This document shows positions 22,155 to 33,685 of a DNA stretch of 64,000 nucleotides, piece by piece (position 1 is the stretch's first letter; the number at the start of each line of letters is the position of its first letter). This DNA is from Ichthyophis bannanicus (taxonomy: Eukaryota > Chordata > Amphibia > Gymnophiona > Ichthyophiidae). Location of the stretch: positions 199,081,156 through 199,145,155 of the forward strand of contig CM066037.1 in assembly GCA_033557465.1 (NCBI GenBank), in the 5' to 3' direction. Both the position numbers and the translations under genes were made by a program. The notes below the pieces were generated by a model that was given only the letters and a program-made list of their open reading frames with translations, ran no database searches and was not told the origin of the DNA.

Positions 22155-22310
22155 AAAGATAGTGAAAACCTGAAGAAAGCAAAAAGATCCATGGAAAGCT
22201 ATACTGCATTGAAGAAAAACACCAATAGAGGGCACGGATAGCAGCCCAGTGCAGTACCTGATGTCAAGGAAAATGAAGACCTCTACCAATAGCCAGCAAA
22301 CTACTTGAGC

Positions 22311-22812
22311 CCTGTGTGGTGTAAGATAAACTCAGGCACAAGAAAGCATTGTGTTAAATCAAGGTGTTATAATTTAAATCATGTGTTAAATCATGCAGCC
22401 CTTATACTCTGGAGCTCCCTACCTGAAGAAATAAGAGCCTTAACTGATCTTAAAACATTAAAAACTTACTTGTTTAGCTCCCACTACGGTCCACTTGCGA
22501 ATTCCCAATCCCAAAACGAAAAGGGATAATATATAACACTTTGAGTATAGTTCCATAATGACCTAGGAAAACATGACCATCATACGCGGTTTATGATGTT
22601 TGTAAATAGTTACCTTTTTGTTTACTTTAACATCCGTTGCTTGTACATAGTTCACTAAAGTTTGTTAAAGTTAAGATGTACATAATTCAAGTGATGTTTA
22701 ATGTAAAAACAGATTTGTTACACTGTTTCTTTACCTGTTTTCTGTAAACCGCACCTGATCTTTGGAAGGTAGCGGTATATAAGCGACTGTTAAATAAATA
22801 AATAAATAAAAT
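22311..22812 (+). mobile_element. 5'-truncated L2-type LINE 3' end
   Basis: It encodes the L2 C-terminal block ALILWSSLPEEIRAL then LKTLKTYLFS near 22395-22475. It ends with TGTAAACCGCACCTGATC, GTAGCGGTATATAAGCG and (AAAT)n. Ty3/gypsy sequence lies on both sides. Confidence 0.8.
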
Positions 22813-23030
22813 AAGGTATGACAGATCTGCAAGAGATTTGCTTGAGTTGAATATTGGAGACTCAGTCTACGTGAAACTACTACCAGGCAATTGTACAAAC
22901 TGCTGGAGGTTGGATACCTGTATGCAAAGGGTCACACCATGCCCATATCTAGTGGATGTTGAAGGAACTCTCTATCACCACAATTGTGTAGACCTGCAAG
23001 TGAGTGAGCAGCCAGCTTCACAATGACAGC

Positions 23031-24283
23031 ATACACACAGATCAGCTAAAGAGCCAAGCAGTCCTTCCTGCTCCGGTACATTCTCAAGCAGGGAGAATAC
23101 AGGTGCTGCAGGAAATGGCACTGATAAGAATCCCACACCAGTGGGCACATTTGACAAATGCAGAATCAAGTACGCCGTAATAGCCCACCAGCACCTGACA
23201 GGGATCAGTAGATGCATGCACAGAAAAGTTCTGTCTACATTTGCAGTGATTGGCTTTCAAAGTCACCTCAGCAATTTGAGCTATAGGGCATTTACAATAG
23301 AAAGTTGTGCAAGAACTCAAAGAATCAAAAGGGAGATGTTACAGATGTTAACTTATACTGATGCCATCTAATGGCTCATTGATATATCTCATTGTTTTCT
23401 TATTTCCTTCTTGTCAGCTTGATATTCAGATATAGTCCATCGATGTTCAAGCTTCATGTTTTTTCTCCTCATCCAATGTGTTTATCTAAAACAGCTAATT
23501 CCAGTTTACAAAAGATGACTTCAATATTGGAAAATGGAAGTCCAGTGACAGACAGTGTCAAGGCACCCAAAAGCCTTTTTTTGTCTTCCTAATGCAAACG
23601 GGTCTGATTAAATGATGTTTAATAATATTACTCGATCCATTTTACTTACAGCATAGAAAAACATAATTACTGTCTTTGTTCTGGCAGTTTGCTGTGACTC
23701 CATCATTTGATTTGGAACATGTCATTTTCTCTGCTACCAGTCTGTGCGCATTTTAGCCGAATGAAAAGACTATAGTCAGATTCAGCAGTACTATGTGCGT
23801 GGGCGATGATTTGTTCAGTAATGAGTTCTAATTTATATAACATTTCAAATCACTTACTAAAAATACATTCTTCTGACTGGGCATACTTCCCTCCAGAAAA
23901 TTAGAATAGTAAAGTTTCAGGGGGAAAATCATATGTCGTAAACTGTTTTTTAATATTTCTTTATGAAAAAAATTACCAACCAAGTTTGGTTTTTTTTGTG
24001 GCTATTCTTGTATTCACAGTTAGAAATTAAATTTATGCAAAATATACCGCAGTGCTGAATATGCAGTTGTCTTTTTTATATGACATCATGAGTCAGACCA
24101 CAACTATTCAAGTGGAAATATAGAACAAGATTGAAAAGCAAAATATTGTCAAAACATACACGCTTTGCAAGATTATGCAGCCAACAGGTTAGAGCAGCAA
24201 ACCATAAAAAAGTGATGATAAGGCAAGAGGTGCAGAATAAACTCTGGACTGTATGATATTAGCTATACCAGAATAATTAGGCA
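23031..24283. other. No gene; unclassified AT-rich DNA
   Basis: The first part may be the end of the Ty3/gypsy element. I see no coding frame with family resemblance and no clear repeat terminus. Confidence 0.45.
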
Positions 24284-24958
24284 GAGGCACATTCTGAAAT
24301 GTGCGTCTCCAGGCCGTCCGGACTTTCAGACATCTGGATGGCCTGGAGATCCACCGGATTCTGCTCCAGTGGGGGTTAGACATCCCTGCAGGAGCAGAAT
24401 CATAACATAATGACTGGACATCCGGGACGTGCCCCGATTCAAGCACACCAGACATCCAGCCACTTACCTGGCTAATTTAGCTAGACTCCTGAATGGATCC
24501 ACTATGCCATGGCATCCTGTCACCATGGCATTTCAGCTCCATTCAGGAGCCACGATCCTCAGGCACCACCGACAAGTTTCTTTCCCCACAGCTAGACCAC
24601 CGATCCGGCCTCCCATGGCCAGGGTCTGGCTGCAGGAAACTTTCTTTCTTCCTTTTTCCCCACTGGCCGCCACCAATATGCTGCATCCAGGGGGACTTAT
24701 TCCACCTCTGAGGTGGAATAAGTCCCCTGTCTAATAGGCATACCCCAAATGTACAGGGCCAACCTCAGATTTGGCCCTGTACATCCGGGGTGATGACCTG
24801 CCCTCATTCTTCCCCCTCCACCCTCCACCCGCCCTCATCTAAGGCTCCCTGTACAACACAGCTGTACGTACGGGGAGCATAGCCATTTCCACAGATAGCA
24901 GGGATGTACATCCAGGCTGGACGTACATCCCCATTATTCATGGTTATGAATGACCCTC
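24284..24958 (-). mobile_element. MITE-like repeat, family X, copy 2 (inverted)
   Basis: It ends GAATGACCCTC on the plus strand, the inverse of the GAGGGTCATTC start of the other copies. The core has GAATGGATCCACTATGCCAT and its inverse CTCCATTCAGGAGCC. The other edge, GAGGCACATTCTGAAA, resembles a diverged terminal repeat. No coding frame. Confidence 0.5.
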
Positions 24959-26517
24959 CATAGTGTATTGCACACTATCTGACTAGGTGTGATATACTAA
25001 GGGTTGGTAACCCCCTAGTTTGTGGCCACCATCCGGATGGTTTTTGATAGCATGCCAACCCTCTCCCCTTCTTCCCTGCCCCACTCCATTGACTCCTGAT
25101 ACTCTTGTGGTCTTCTAATCAGAAGGAGGCTGTATGTGCATCTGAGCTATTTGTATGCATTTACAATGGCCTGCTGAATATAAAAACATCCCCCAATCAA
25201 AGAAACATGCCCCTGATCAGTATCTCAAACCCCACAAGTCCCTGATCAGTATCTCCATCTCCCCATCCCTGCTCAGCATCTTGAAAGACCCCACTCAATC
25301 CCCATCCCCTGACCACCCAACCCAGCACTTACTGGGGGGATGTCCTGATAGGTTATTTATTTCTTTACTAATATTTCTTTAATTGGATTGATATTCCACT
25401 TTCATATGTAACCTATGGCTGCCTTTTCTGCCCTGTAGTTGCTTAGAACCCACAGAAGACAAGCCCCAGTATATCTTCAGGAGGCTGGAGACCTTTGGTA
25501 CTTGGATATGCACCCTAGGCTCTGGAAAACACAGAGTTCAAAGGAATTATATCAGATACAGTGAGATTAGTTAACTTTAAATGAAATAGTGGGTATTGAG
25601 CCCTGTGGTATAATGTACTGTGTTCAGAATAAAAGTAGACAGAAAAATATTTGAACCAAACCTTTCCTTTTACTCTTATGAAAAAGAATCAGCTCACAAA
25701 GAAAAAATAATACAGATATTTACCAAAGACAAAAATAGAATCATTAAAAATGGTTTATGGAAAAATCAATAAAATATTTCATCATAAAAGTGGAATTTCA
25801 CAAATGACTTCCAAGTGCAGTCTGGGACATCCAAGCCAGAACATCTGAAAAAAAAGCAGACAATATAAGTTCAGGCACCATTTCACAAATTTGGATCTGT
25901 CCAATATGGGTGACTGCAGGAGTATCTATTAGACATCCCCAGAATAATATTTCAGACTGTGGACATCTAGGAATAGTCTAATGCTTAAAATAGTGGGCTA
26001 GGACCAGGGAAGCCAGGGTTCCAAGTCCACTGCTGATATCATTGTGATTATGCAGAGTATTGGGGATTGTGGAGTGCTATCTTCTCTTACCCTCTGGATG
26101 TTTTATGGCCAAATTGAGGACTTTTCCAAAGCCTATTCATGCCTGGAGCAAGTATAACTTTAGACACGACTCCGACGTCCAGAACATTACTGAGAGCAGG
26201 CAGTAATGTCCAGGTTCATAGGAATACCCCTGCGATGCCTCCACCATGCCTCCATTCAGATTTGGATGTCCTCATGCTGGGGATGCCCATAGATTCAGCT
26301 TCCGAAACGTCTCTGGAGATGTCTCCATGCTTTCAACTTCTCTATGCCTATTTTCAGATGTCCAAAGCATAAATAGGGCTTCTAAAATAACCCCCTAAAT
26401 AACAATATCTTCCAAAATTAATCAGCAATTAAGGGAAACTGTTAAAATATGTAAATTGAAATTTTGCACTGCCGGCTGGCAACAGAAAATCAGGGCAGTT
26501 ATTTTAACCCAACTAAA
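24959..26517. other. No gene; unclassified repeats
   Basis: 25360-25600 has weak LINE/SINE-tail character. 25980-26035 has a tRNA-like GGTTCCAAGTCC word. 26370-26395 (GCTTCTAAAATAACCCCC) matches the terminus at 19405-19433. No supported coding sequence. Confidence 0.4.
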
Positions 26518-26650
26518 GTAGTCAATTTTATTTATTTATTTAAAACGTTTTTGTATACCATCTTTATAACACAAGATTATTCAAAATGCCTTACAATAAA
26601 AATTACTTTGAATATTGTCAGTAATACCACTATCTGATTAACATAGACAT
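26518..26650 (-). repeat. L2/SINE 3' tail fragment, antisense
   Basis: TTTATTTATTTATTTAAAAC at its left, with GTATACCATCTTTATAAC, is the inverse of the common GGTATA...(AAAT)n tail of this window. Confidence 0.6.
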
Positions 26651-26659
26651 GGAGGAGTG

Positions 26660-26991
26660 GAGGAGTGGCCTAGTGGTTGGGGCAAGGTACTTTGGACCAG
26701 AAGGTCGGGGGTTCAAATCCCACTAGAGGACAGCAACCTTGGGCCGGAAGGACTGGGGTTTCTAGTCCCACAGGTGCTCCTTGTGGTCTTGGGCAAGCCA
26801 CTTAACCCTCCATAGTCCATGTTCCCTGTAAAATAGTTCTCTGTGTGCTGTGCTTTCCTGTCTAATCAATGTGTTTATACCTCAAAAATTTCCTGTCATG
26901 ATTTGACAATTTCCAATCTGTAATCAAAACCGCTGCTGATCGCTGGAAGTAGCGGTATACAAATGTATACTAAATAAATAAAATAAATAAA
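26660..26991 (+). mobile_element. tRNA-derived SINE with L2-like tail, copy 1
   Basis: The head has an A-box TGGCCTAGTGG and B-box GGTTCAAATCC. A body follows with GGACTGGGGTTTCTAGTCCC and CTTGGGCAAGCCACTTAACC. The tail reads AAAACCGCTGCTGATCGC, TAGCGGTATACAAATG and (TAAA)n. The pol III boxes belong to the source tRNA and would drive SINE transcription. The tail matches L2 3' ends in the window, suggesting that SINE RNAs use L2 reverse transcriptase. Confidence 0.85.
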
Positions 26992-27246
26992 TCTCAGCTC
27001 ACAAAGGAAGGAAATCAGGACCCAAACAAAGGAACAAATATAGACAGGTCATTACATAAACAGAATTGTGCTCAAGAAATATTCAAAAACATAGAATTTA
27101 AACCAATTAGAAATTCAATTGTCATTGCTTACAGTCTCTTTGTTGACACTTTATTCAACACAAACAGCATAATAATAATGGATGGATTAATCTCTTGCAC
27201 AGGAAATTTATCTACATCTTAATTCTATCTCAATCAGTGATACTAA

Positions 27247-27541
27247 TTTATTTTATTTATTTTAACATTTCTTATATACCGCCTTTCATGATATCAAGGC
27301 GGTTTACATTGAACAAACTGAAATTACATTGAACAGGGCATTATAACTTGGAGATAACTATTTTACAGGGCACATGGGCTATGGAGGGTTAAGTGGCTTG
27401 CCCAAGACCACAAGGAGCACCTGTGGGACTAGAAACCCCAGTCCTTCCGGCTCAAGGTTGCTGTCCTCTAGTGGGATTTGAACCCCCGACCTTCCGGCCT
27501 GAAGTACCTTGCCCCAACCACTAGGCCACTCCTACACTCCT
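27247..27541 (-). mobile_element. tRNA-derived SINE with L2-like tail, copy 2
   Basis: The inverse of copy 1: CTTATATACCGCCTTTCATG near the left, CTTGCCCAAGACCACAAGG in the middle, and GGATTTGAACCCCCGACC (inverse B-box) with ACCACTAGGCCACTCC (inverse A-box) at the right. Confidence 0.85.
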
Positions 27542-28056
27542 CCACACTAGTTAATCAATTTTGGCATTTGTTTTACCTATTCTACCTGTAACAGAACATC
27601 TGCGGCACACTTCTTTAACATCATCAACTCTGCATTGGTCATTTCATAATAACAAACTGAAGGGGGAAATCCTTGCTTTGAAAGGCAGATGCGTCAACTA
27701 TCCTGTGGGCGCATTGGCACTGTCTGGGAACATTGCTGAGCCCTTTAAAAACTTGGGCTCAGCCGCGGGACGTGACTGTGGGTGCATTCCTCGGATGCAT
27801 GTCCGAACAGGCATGTCCAAAGAGGCAGGTCACGCCCCTTTGGTGCCTTTTTGGCACACTTTGGAGTACTGAGGATTTGCTTGGTCCTTGGCAATGGGAA
27901 ACGTAGAAAGAAGATTTTCCTGCATTACCATCTTTGAAATCTTCTAAGGTAGAAGGCCCCTTAGATAAACATCTGATAAGAAGAGCAATGGAAGATGTGA
28001 CTTCCTCTTCTTCTATTTCGGTGAGTACTGGTTCATCTTCTATTTTGTGTCTGGAA

Positions 28057-28350
28057 GGGGAGGAGTGGCTCAGTGATTGGGACAGGTTACCTCAGGCCAG
28101 AGGGCTGGGGTTCAATTCCCGCATGGGGACAAGCAACCTCAGGCCAGAGGAACTGGGTTCTCTAGTCCTATGGCCACTCCTTGTGGCCTTGGGCAAGCCA
28201 CTCAACCCTCCATTGCCTCAGGTACACTTAGATTGTGAGCCCTTTGGGGACAAGGGAATAAAAAATAAAAAATACCTGTTAGTATACATGTAAACTACTC
28301 TGATGCACAAGTAAAGGGTGGTATATCAAATGCCTAAACCATAACCATAA
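28057..28350 (+). mobile_element. tRNA-derived SINE, copy 3
   Basis: The A-box is TGGCTCAGTGATTGG and the B-box GGTTCAATTCC. The body has GGAACTGGGTTCTCTAGTCC and CCTTGGGCAAGCCACTC. The tail differs from copies 1 and 2: GATTGTGAGCCCTTTGGGG, AATAAAAAATAAAAAA and CCATAACCATAACC. It sits in the ORF1-only L1. Confidence 0.8.
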
Positions 28351-28479
28351 CCCCAACCACCATCTGAAGTGACTGTGCCAGACATGAAGGGTTTCAAAGG
28401 CAATATATCCTTTAATGGTCCGACACTTGTTTCCAACCAGTCTTTGGTTTGTCAGTGGCCAGATGTTCCATAAATTGAA

Positions 28480-28662
28480 ATGCCCAAGGTGGTTCAGATT
28501 CCACCCCTAGTGGGGGAAGTTTTGTTAAACATTGTTGCCCCTCAGGATGTCTCACTTAAGGACATTTGGGATGTTGTGACTCAAACCAAGGCGGTTTTAA
28601 CAGGAACATTGAGACAATTTGAGGAATTTACAAAGGACTCGATAGCTAAATTTGTTGATTAG
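28480..28662 (+). pseudogene. L1 ORF1 remnant, N-terminal half
   Basis: It encodes DVSLKDIWDVVTQTKAVL and LRQFEEFTKDSIAKFVD, collinear with TLDSLWEAISSLQKSLFPF in the intact ORF1 at 20787-21893. It stops shortly before Harbinger-like copy C. The rest lies at 31870-32440. Confidence 0.65.
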
Positions 28663-31261
28663 GATATGCAACTAAGGGGCATGTTTACTAAACTGCGGTA
28701 ACGTAGAAGCGACTACGTTAAGGCGCATTAACACGCCTTAACATAATGTTACATAACATTAATGCGCCTTAACGTTACATAATGCGCGTTAGCGTTCCCG
28801 GCCGTGGTAATTCCCGCAGAGGGTGGATGAGAGGGCAGAGAGAAGGGGTCAATGGGCAGGGAGTGGGCAGGGAGAGGCCCCTTCCACACTAACATGGGGA
28901 AATGAAGGGCCTAATCTTAACGCAACTGAAAACCTGGCATTAGAAGCACATTTACAGGAGAGAGAAACCATTTTAGTGTCATCAATATACAGCATAGGCA
29001 GGGAGCCCAAGAAAGATGATAGTAGTGCTCCATTTGGAGCAACAGCATAGTGCCCAGGTATGAAAGGCCACTATGGTGATGGCACAAATGGGGCATGGGG
29101 GCTGCAGGCAGGACATGCAGTGGGGGCTACTGGAGCACAGGGTGGACTAGGTGGTTGCTGAGGTGGCACATAGGAATGCAGAAAATGGAAACCAGCAAGA
29201 CAGCAACTGACCAGGGTCAAACATGCCCATGAGTCTATGTCCCATCCAGGGGACATTACCCAGCAGGTACCCCCAGGGGCACATAACAGTGACAGGCAGT
29301 GCCAGGGGAAGCGTGGACATCTATGTAGGCACCCCTACCCCAAAGCCCACACCTTAGGCAGCCACCTACCTGCCCCCTGGATGGCCTGGGATGGCACACC
29401 ACCAGCACAGACAGCATATGGTCATGGCAGCATGGCAGAGGGGGTGGGTGATTGTGCTGGAGGGAGCAGTGGTACCTGCCTGCGGTGGACCTAGGCCATG
29501 CGCTGTACCAGTACGTGGTGTGCAGTGCAACAGAAGAGGTCTGGCCGAAGAACGTAAGAGTAGCCCCGGGGACCACTATGCTGCTGTGGCAACAGTGTGG
29601 TGCAGTATACTCAGCCAGCATGTCCAAGAGCAGAGGTTCACGTCTCATCTGTGGATCCTGCAGAGCATCTCCCCATAGTTTTAGCCCACAATGCAGCCAC
29701 AACAACAACATGGGCAAACCCCAACGCAGCGGTGCACAGGGGTACAGACACCCACTCACAAGGGCTCCACTATCCACAGCTTCATGGAATGTCAGGCTGT
29801 TGGCCCCAGCACAGAGCTGCAGTTATCACCAGAGCACTACTACTACCACCTGCACAGATTAGCAATGTCGGCACTGTGATCAGGACAAGTGCGGCAGGTA
29901 GGGTTGTCAACCACCTCCATATGTGCACAGTGCTGACATAGGTGTGGGAGTGTGCGTATGTCTCTCCATTGTTTTGTGTCTGCCAACACCTCACTGAGCC
30001 CACATTGCTCACACTGCTTCCAGCGTTAGCTTGTAAATGTGCATAATGAGGAGCAAGTTATTGTTGATATGGCCCAGACAGGGTGGATTGGCCAGGATGC
30101 ATCTGCACAGGGTGGAGGGCAATGCCTGGGACACTGTAGTGCTCGACCACCACCTGCATGGACAGGGTGGCCACAGCATGTAACGCTGGGGGAGGGGGGT
30201 GACACTCTCACTCTGACTGAGCAGTGACCATGGCATGTCTATGTTCCCACATAGTGCCACCTGTTATTTGTTTCCAGTGATATCTGTGTGTTTCTGGTTC
30301 TGGGGCCCAATCATGGAGATATCTCCTTGGTGTCTGTGCTGTGCATCCCATCTCTGGGTGCACAGGGTTCCCCTGTGAGCCTGCACTGTAAACTGGTTAG
30401 TGGGCAGTTTGCCTGTGCATGGTGAGAACACCTTATAGGATGCTGCAGGTGCAGTCTGACTGTGCTGTCTGTTGAAGAATGGCAGACTGTGGTGTGGGGC
30501 AGTTGAGCCTTCCCCTGCCTACCCCAAGCATCACTGCTGGTGCAATGGTCACAGGTATGGCACTGGCCCAGCAGCCATGGAGAGCTCTCATCTGCCAGCA
30601 GGACTGTTGTTACTGGTTCTACAGCCATTCTGCAGGGTGCAGGCACCTGTCCCACCACACCCTCATCTACAAAAGGGGTGATTGAGGCCCCTTGGGGTAT
30701 ATAGTGCATACCACTTAGATCCATAGTGGCAGTGCTACATAGCCCTCATGTGAGTCTAGACACCTCACTGCCCTGATAACAGGTACCCATGGCAGCCAAA
30801 CCTTAACACCAGGTACACACTAATCTGGGTGGTGTCCGGTCCCACAGGGCCACATGTGACTGCAGAACACAGCTGGAACAAATGTACCTTCAGTTGCACT
30901 GCTGGGAATGCCTGTCACACACTGGCAGTTCTGGGGATGTGCAGCAGGACCTATCTGTAACACCACATGTACCGTAGAACTAGTGCTGAGCGCCCATCCT
31001 ATCCCTCAGGGTGAACACGGAACCTGCACAATGGCATGGTCTGTAGCTACTCTGTGCCAGTATCACACATTGTCAGTCAGTCTTACCACGCTGAAGTACC
31101 GGAGAGGTGCAGACCCCATTTGGTGGTCAGCTGTAGCCCGCTGTTCTGCATGTGCAATGCATCATGGGTGCTGGTGGGGTTACCCTATCCTGGCACACAG
31201 AGCAGATGGTTTGTGCGGTGACCTGCAGTCCTTCTGTACACAGCCATTGCTATGCAACAAG

Positions 31262-31340
31262 CCATAGAGATATAGCCTACTGGTTAGTACACTGATGTTC
31301 TAGGTGGAGGTCATGGGTTTGATTCCTCGTTGTTCCCTCC
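31262..31340 (+). repeat. tRNA-like module in copy C
   Basis: An A-box TAGCCTACTGG and B-box GGTTTGATTCC lie at correct spacing, the best preserved of the tRNA-like modules. No CCA end or terminator is clear. It is carried inside the Harbinger-like element. Confidence 0.55.
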
Positions 31341-31439
31341 TGTCCAAGGCAGATATTTTGCTTGCCTGTGACAGTTATATCTTTGCAGATCTGTGCTGCC
31401 AGCCCATAGTACCCTCACCACAGTTGCCAACAATCCTTA

Positions 31440-31750
31440 TAAGGCATTATAAGGCTCCTAATTAGGCACAGTACAAGGCACATTACAAGGCACCTTATTA
31501 GGCATAGTACAAGGCACGTTATAAGGTACGTTACAAGGCACCTTATTAGGCCCAGTACAAGGCACGTTACAGGGCACCTTATTAGGCACAGTACAAGGCA
31601 CGTTATAAGGTACGTTACAGGGCACCTTATTAGGCACAGTACAAGGCACGTTACAAGGCACCTTATTAGGCACAGTACAAGGCACGTTAAGGCACGTGCC
31701 TTGTACTGTGCCTAATAAGGTGCCTTGTAACGTGCCTTATAATGTACGTT
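31440..31750. repeat. Tandem and inverted array of GGCACGTTACAAGGCACC units
   Basis: Units of about 36 bases (GGCACAGTACAAGGCACG plus TTACAAGGCACCTTATTA) repeat at least six times. The array then reverses direction around 31695, giving a large hairpin. The same words begin copy A at 1-120. Confidence 0.85.
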
Positions 31751-31869
31751 ACCTGACACGGCTTGCCATAATGATGCCCTGCCCACGCCTTTATATGGGC
31801 ATCTGTACCTTTACCGCAGAACCTAACGCGAGTGACATTACTGCAGTTTAGTAAACATGCCCCCAAAAT

Positions 31870-32440
31870 TTTGTGGGGGTGCAACTTGCTCACGTGGAGG
31901 CCCAAGTGGGTGCTGTTCAGTCAGTATCCTCGGCTCTATTAAAGATAGTTTATACTTATATCGTCAATGTGAATTGTTTGAAAACTGGTCTCGTTCTAGG
32001 AATCTAAGATGTTTAAATTTCCTTACTACCCATTATTTGTCTCCCTTAAATTTATTTTATAAATATTTAAAATAGGTTCTGTTGTTTGTGCAGCCTGAGG
32101 ATATAAAGGTTGCCAATATTTATTATATTCCTAGAGGGAAGAAATTTGTTAAGAAAGGTTTGGCAGAACTTGACCAGTTAGACTCCCCTAATAGTTTGTA
32201 TGTGTCAGAGTTTTTATAGTCCTCTTCAGATAATATTGCAGCTAGAGAAACCTTGATAGTAACTTTTGTAACAGAGATATACAAAAACTCTGTTCTAAAG
32301 TCGTTCTTTCCCAAGAAAGATGAAATTTTTCACCATAAGTCTTTCTTAGAGTTAAAATCTCGCACCTTGGATTTGGGAGCTACATTTTTTCTTATGTTCT
32401 CAGGCAAGTGTGTGGTGGGCCATTGGGGAATAAGTTAGTG
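31870..32440 (+). pseudogene. L1 ORF1 remnant, C-terminal half
   Basis: After copy C the phrase HVEAQVGAVQ resumes the coiled coil. Broken frames follow, matching the RNNLRFLNFP, ENSVLRLYF-type and KRREFL...LALGA parts of the intact ORF1 (here FFPKKDEIFHHKSFLELK and RTLDLGATFFLMFSGKC). There are several stops. Confidence 0.65.
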
Positions 32441-32749
32441 TTTTCTGGATCCGACTCATATGGAGGATTTTCTTAAGAATCATGGGTCCCGATATCAGTG
32501 AGTTTAGTATTTAAGGGTTTGGAATACATTTTTGGCACATTGTCATTCTTCTTTTTGTGGATATATTTTATTTCCTTGTTTGTTTATATTAAGGAAGCCC
32601 TCTCTTTCTAAATGTGGACTTGATGCATATGATGTGATATTTTGTATGTTCTAGTTGAACTTATTTATGATTTTCCTGCATTCTTTGACAATGTTTATGA
32701 TTTGTTGTATGACTGAAATTCAAATAAAAAATAAAATAACAAACTGAAG

Positions 32750-33685
32750 CACACATCATGAGAATTTAAAATCCAATAGACTCTTGCAGGTGGCTGAAAA
32801 ATAGTCTGGGACATTGCTTCTGTAATCTCTTACACTTTCATGGATGTGATGTACATCTAGATTTTAAACTAATCTAACACCCCAAGCTGAATTTTTTTCG
32901 TACCTTTAATTTTTCCCTTTTACTCTAATTTTTTAATAAAATAAACTTGCTGTGATTTTGACATGCAATTCAGTTTCCACTTGTATCTGAATTTCCTTCA
33001 TTCTTTGTTAAATCTGGAAATTCACACACTGTATAAGATACCTAAACATATCAAAATGCTATCACACATTGAAGATCTTCCCAATCGTTCACATCAATTA
33101 AAATATGTACTCTAGAGATTCTTATTCTGCAGTTATAAGAAGCTCTAAGAGGTGCTATTTGCATTTGCATTCAACATGCACATTCTCACACATCATGGAT
33201 CAAACTTATTTATCGTACAAACACAAACAGAAATAGTTAATCATTTTGGGTGTTTCCTCCCCCTCTATCACATTTGTCAAATCCAGGATCCCTAAAATAA
33301 TCTTAAACATAATTTTAAATGAAATCATGTTCATGCGTATTTATTCCTACTGCTGCCAATTGGAATCAAAAGTTATTCTTATTATATATACACAGGGAAA
33401 AAAAGAATTAGCAGCATTCAGGCTGTACTTTAACTGTAACTATTTTTTTTATTTAAATGAAACTTCTGTAACAAAACTTGCAGTCAAGGCCTTATCGCCA
33501 GATAACTGACAATATCTCTTGCTGCAGAGTTACTGTAAACACACAAAACTCTGCCACACTTGTTATCTGTACTGTCTACTAAGGTTCTTACTTCACTGTA
33601 TAATATATTCCAATCCCAATCCATTAACTCAGAAAATCCATTCCACACTACAGTACAAACCCATACAGATAGAAAAAAGCACTAA
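32750..33685. other. No gene; AT-rich unclassified DNA
   Basis: No repeat termini or coding frames that I can support. Confidence 0.5.

Larger units (their letters stand above)
19434..23030 (+). mobile_element. Decayed Ty3/gypsy LTR retrotransposon pol, interrupted by two insertions
   Basis: The pieces are 19434-20575, 22174-22310 and 22813-23030. In order they give RNase H (CLMQGDQTVAFASRTLT then FHHYLHGRGIIIVE and DHKPL-like), the HHCC and core of integrase (GILYKGSRVIIP, CSTCNEDAHE, MRPWQFVSMDLF), and the C-terminal RYDRSARDLLELNIGD region. Many stops and frame changes are present, and LTRs were not located. The order of domains (RH before IN) and the RPW..V..DLF block place it in Ty3/gypsy. 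Confidence 0.8.
28676..31863 (-). mobile_element. Long non-autonomous Harbinger-like element, copy C (inverted relative to A and B)
   Basis: Terminal inverted repeats are GGGGCATGTTTACTAAAC at 28676 and its inverse ending at 31863, extending about 25 bases (then TGCGGTAA / TGCAGTAA). The flanks are TAA on the left and CAA on the right, consistent with a decayed TAA duplication. The interior is the inverse of copy A block by block, including GCAGTGACCATGGCATG near 30225. No transposase was found. It interrupts L1 ORF1, so it is younger than that L1. Confidence 0.75.
27663..32734 (+). mobile_element. ORF1-only L1-type retrotransposon, second copy, interrupted
   Basis: A 15-base target duplication AATAACAAACTGAAG lies at 27648-27662 and 32735-32749. 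Removing the SINE (28057-28350) and Harbinger-like copy C (28676-31863) leaves about 1.59 kb, almost the length of the copy at 20576-22154. It has ORF1 remnants, a 3' region of about 290 bases without ORF2, and an AAATAAAAAATAAA tail. Its 5' leader differs from that of the other copy. It is decayed. Confidence 0.8.

Noticed and set aside
23031..24283. Ty3/gypsy LTR
   Set aside because: I looked for a repeat of this stretch before 19434 and for TG...CA ends and did not find a pair.
26668..26740. Functional tRNA gene
   Set aside because: A and B boxes are present, but the stretch is the head of a SINE with body and tail, and similar heads occur at other SINE copies.
29256..29777. 173-codon minus-strand frame
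   Set aside because: It lies within Harbinger-like copy C, has no family resemblance, and the equivalent frame is not kept in copies A and B.
31458..31685. Repetitive peptide with NKVPCNVP units
   Set aside because: It is a translation of the tandem DNA array; units keep phase only because their length is a multiple of three.
31440..31750. CRISPR-like array
   Set aside because: Units are contiguous without unique spacers and the genome is eukaryotic.
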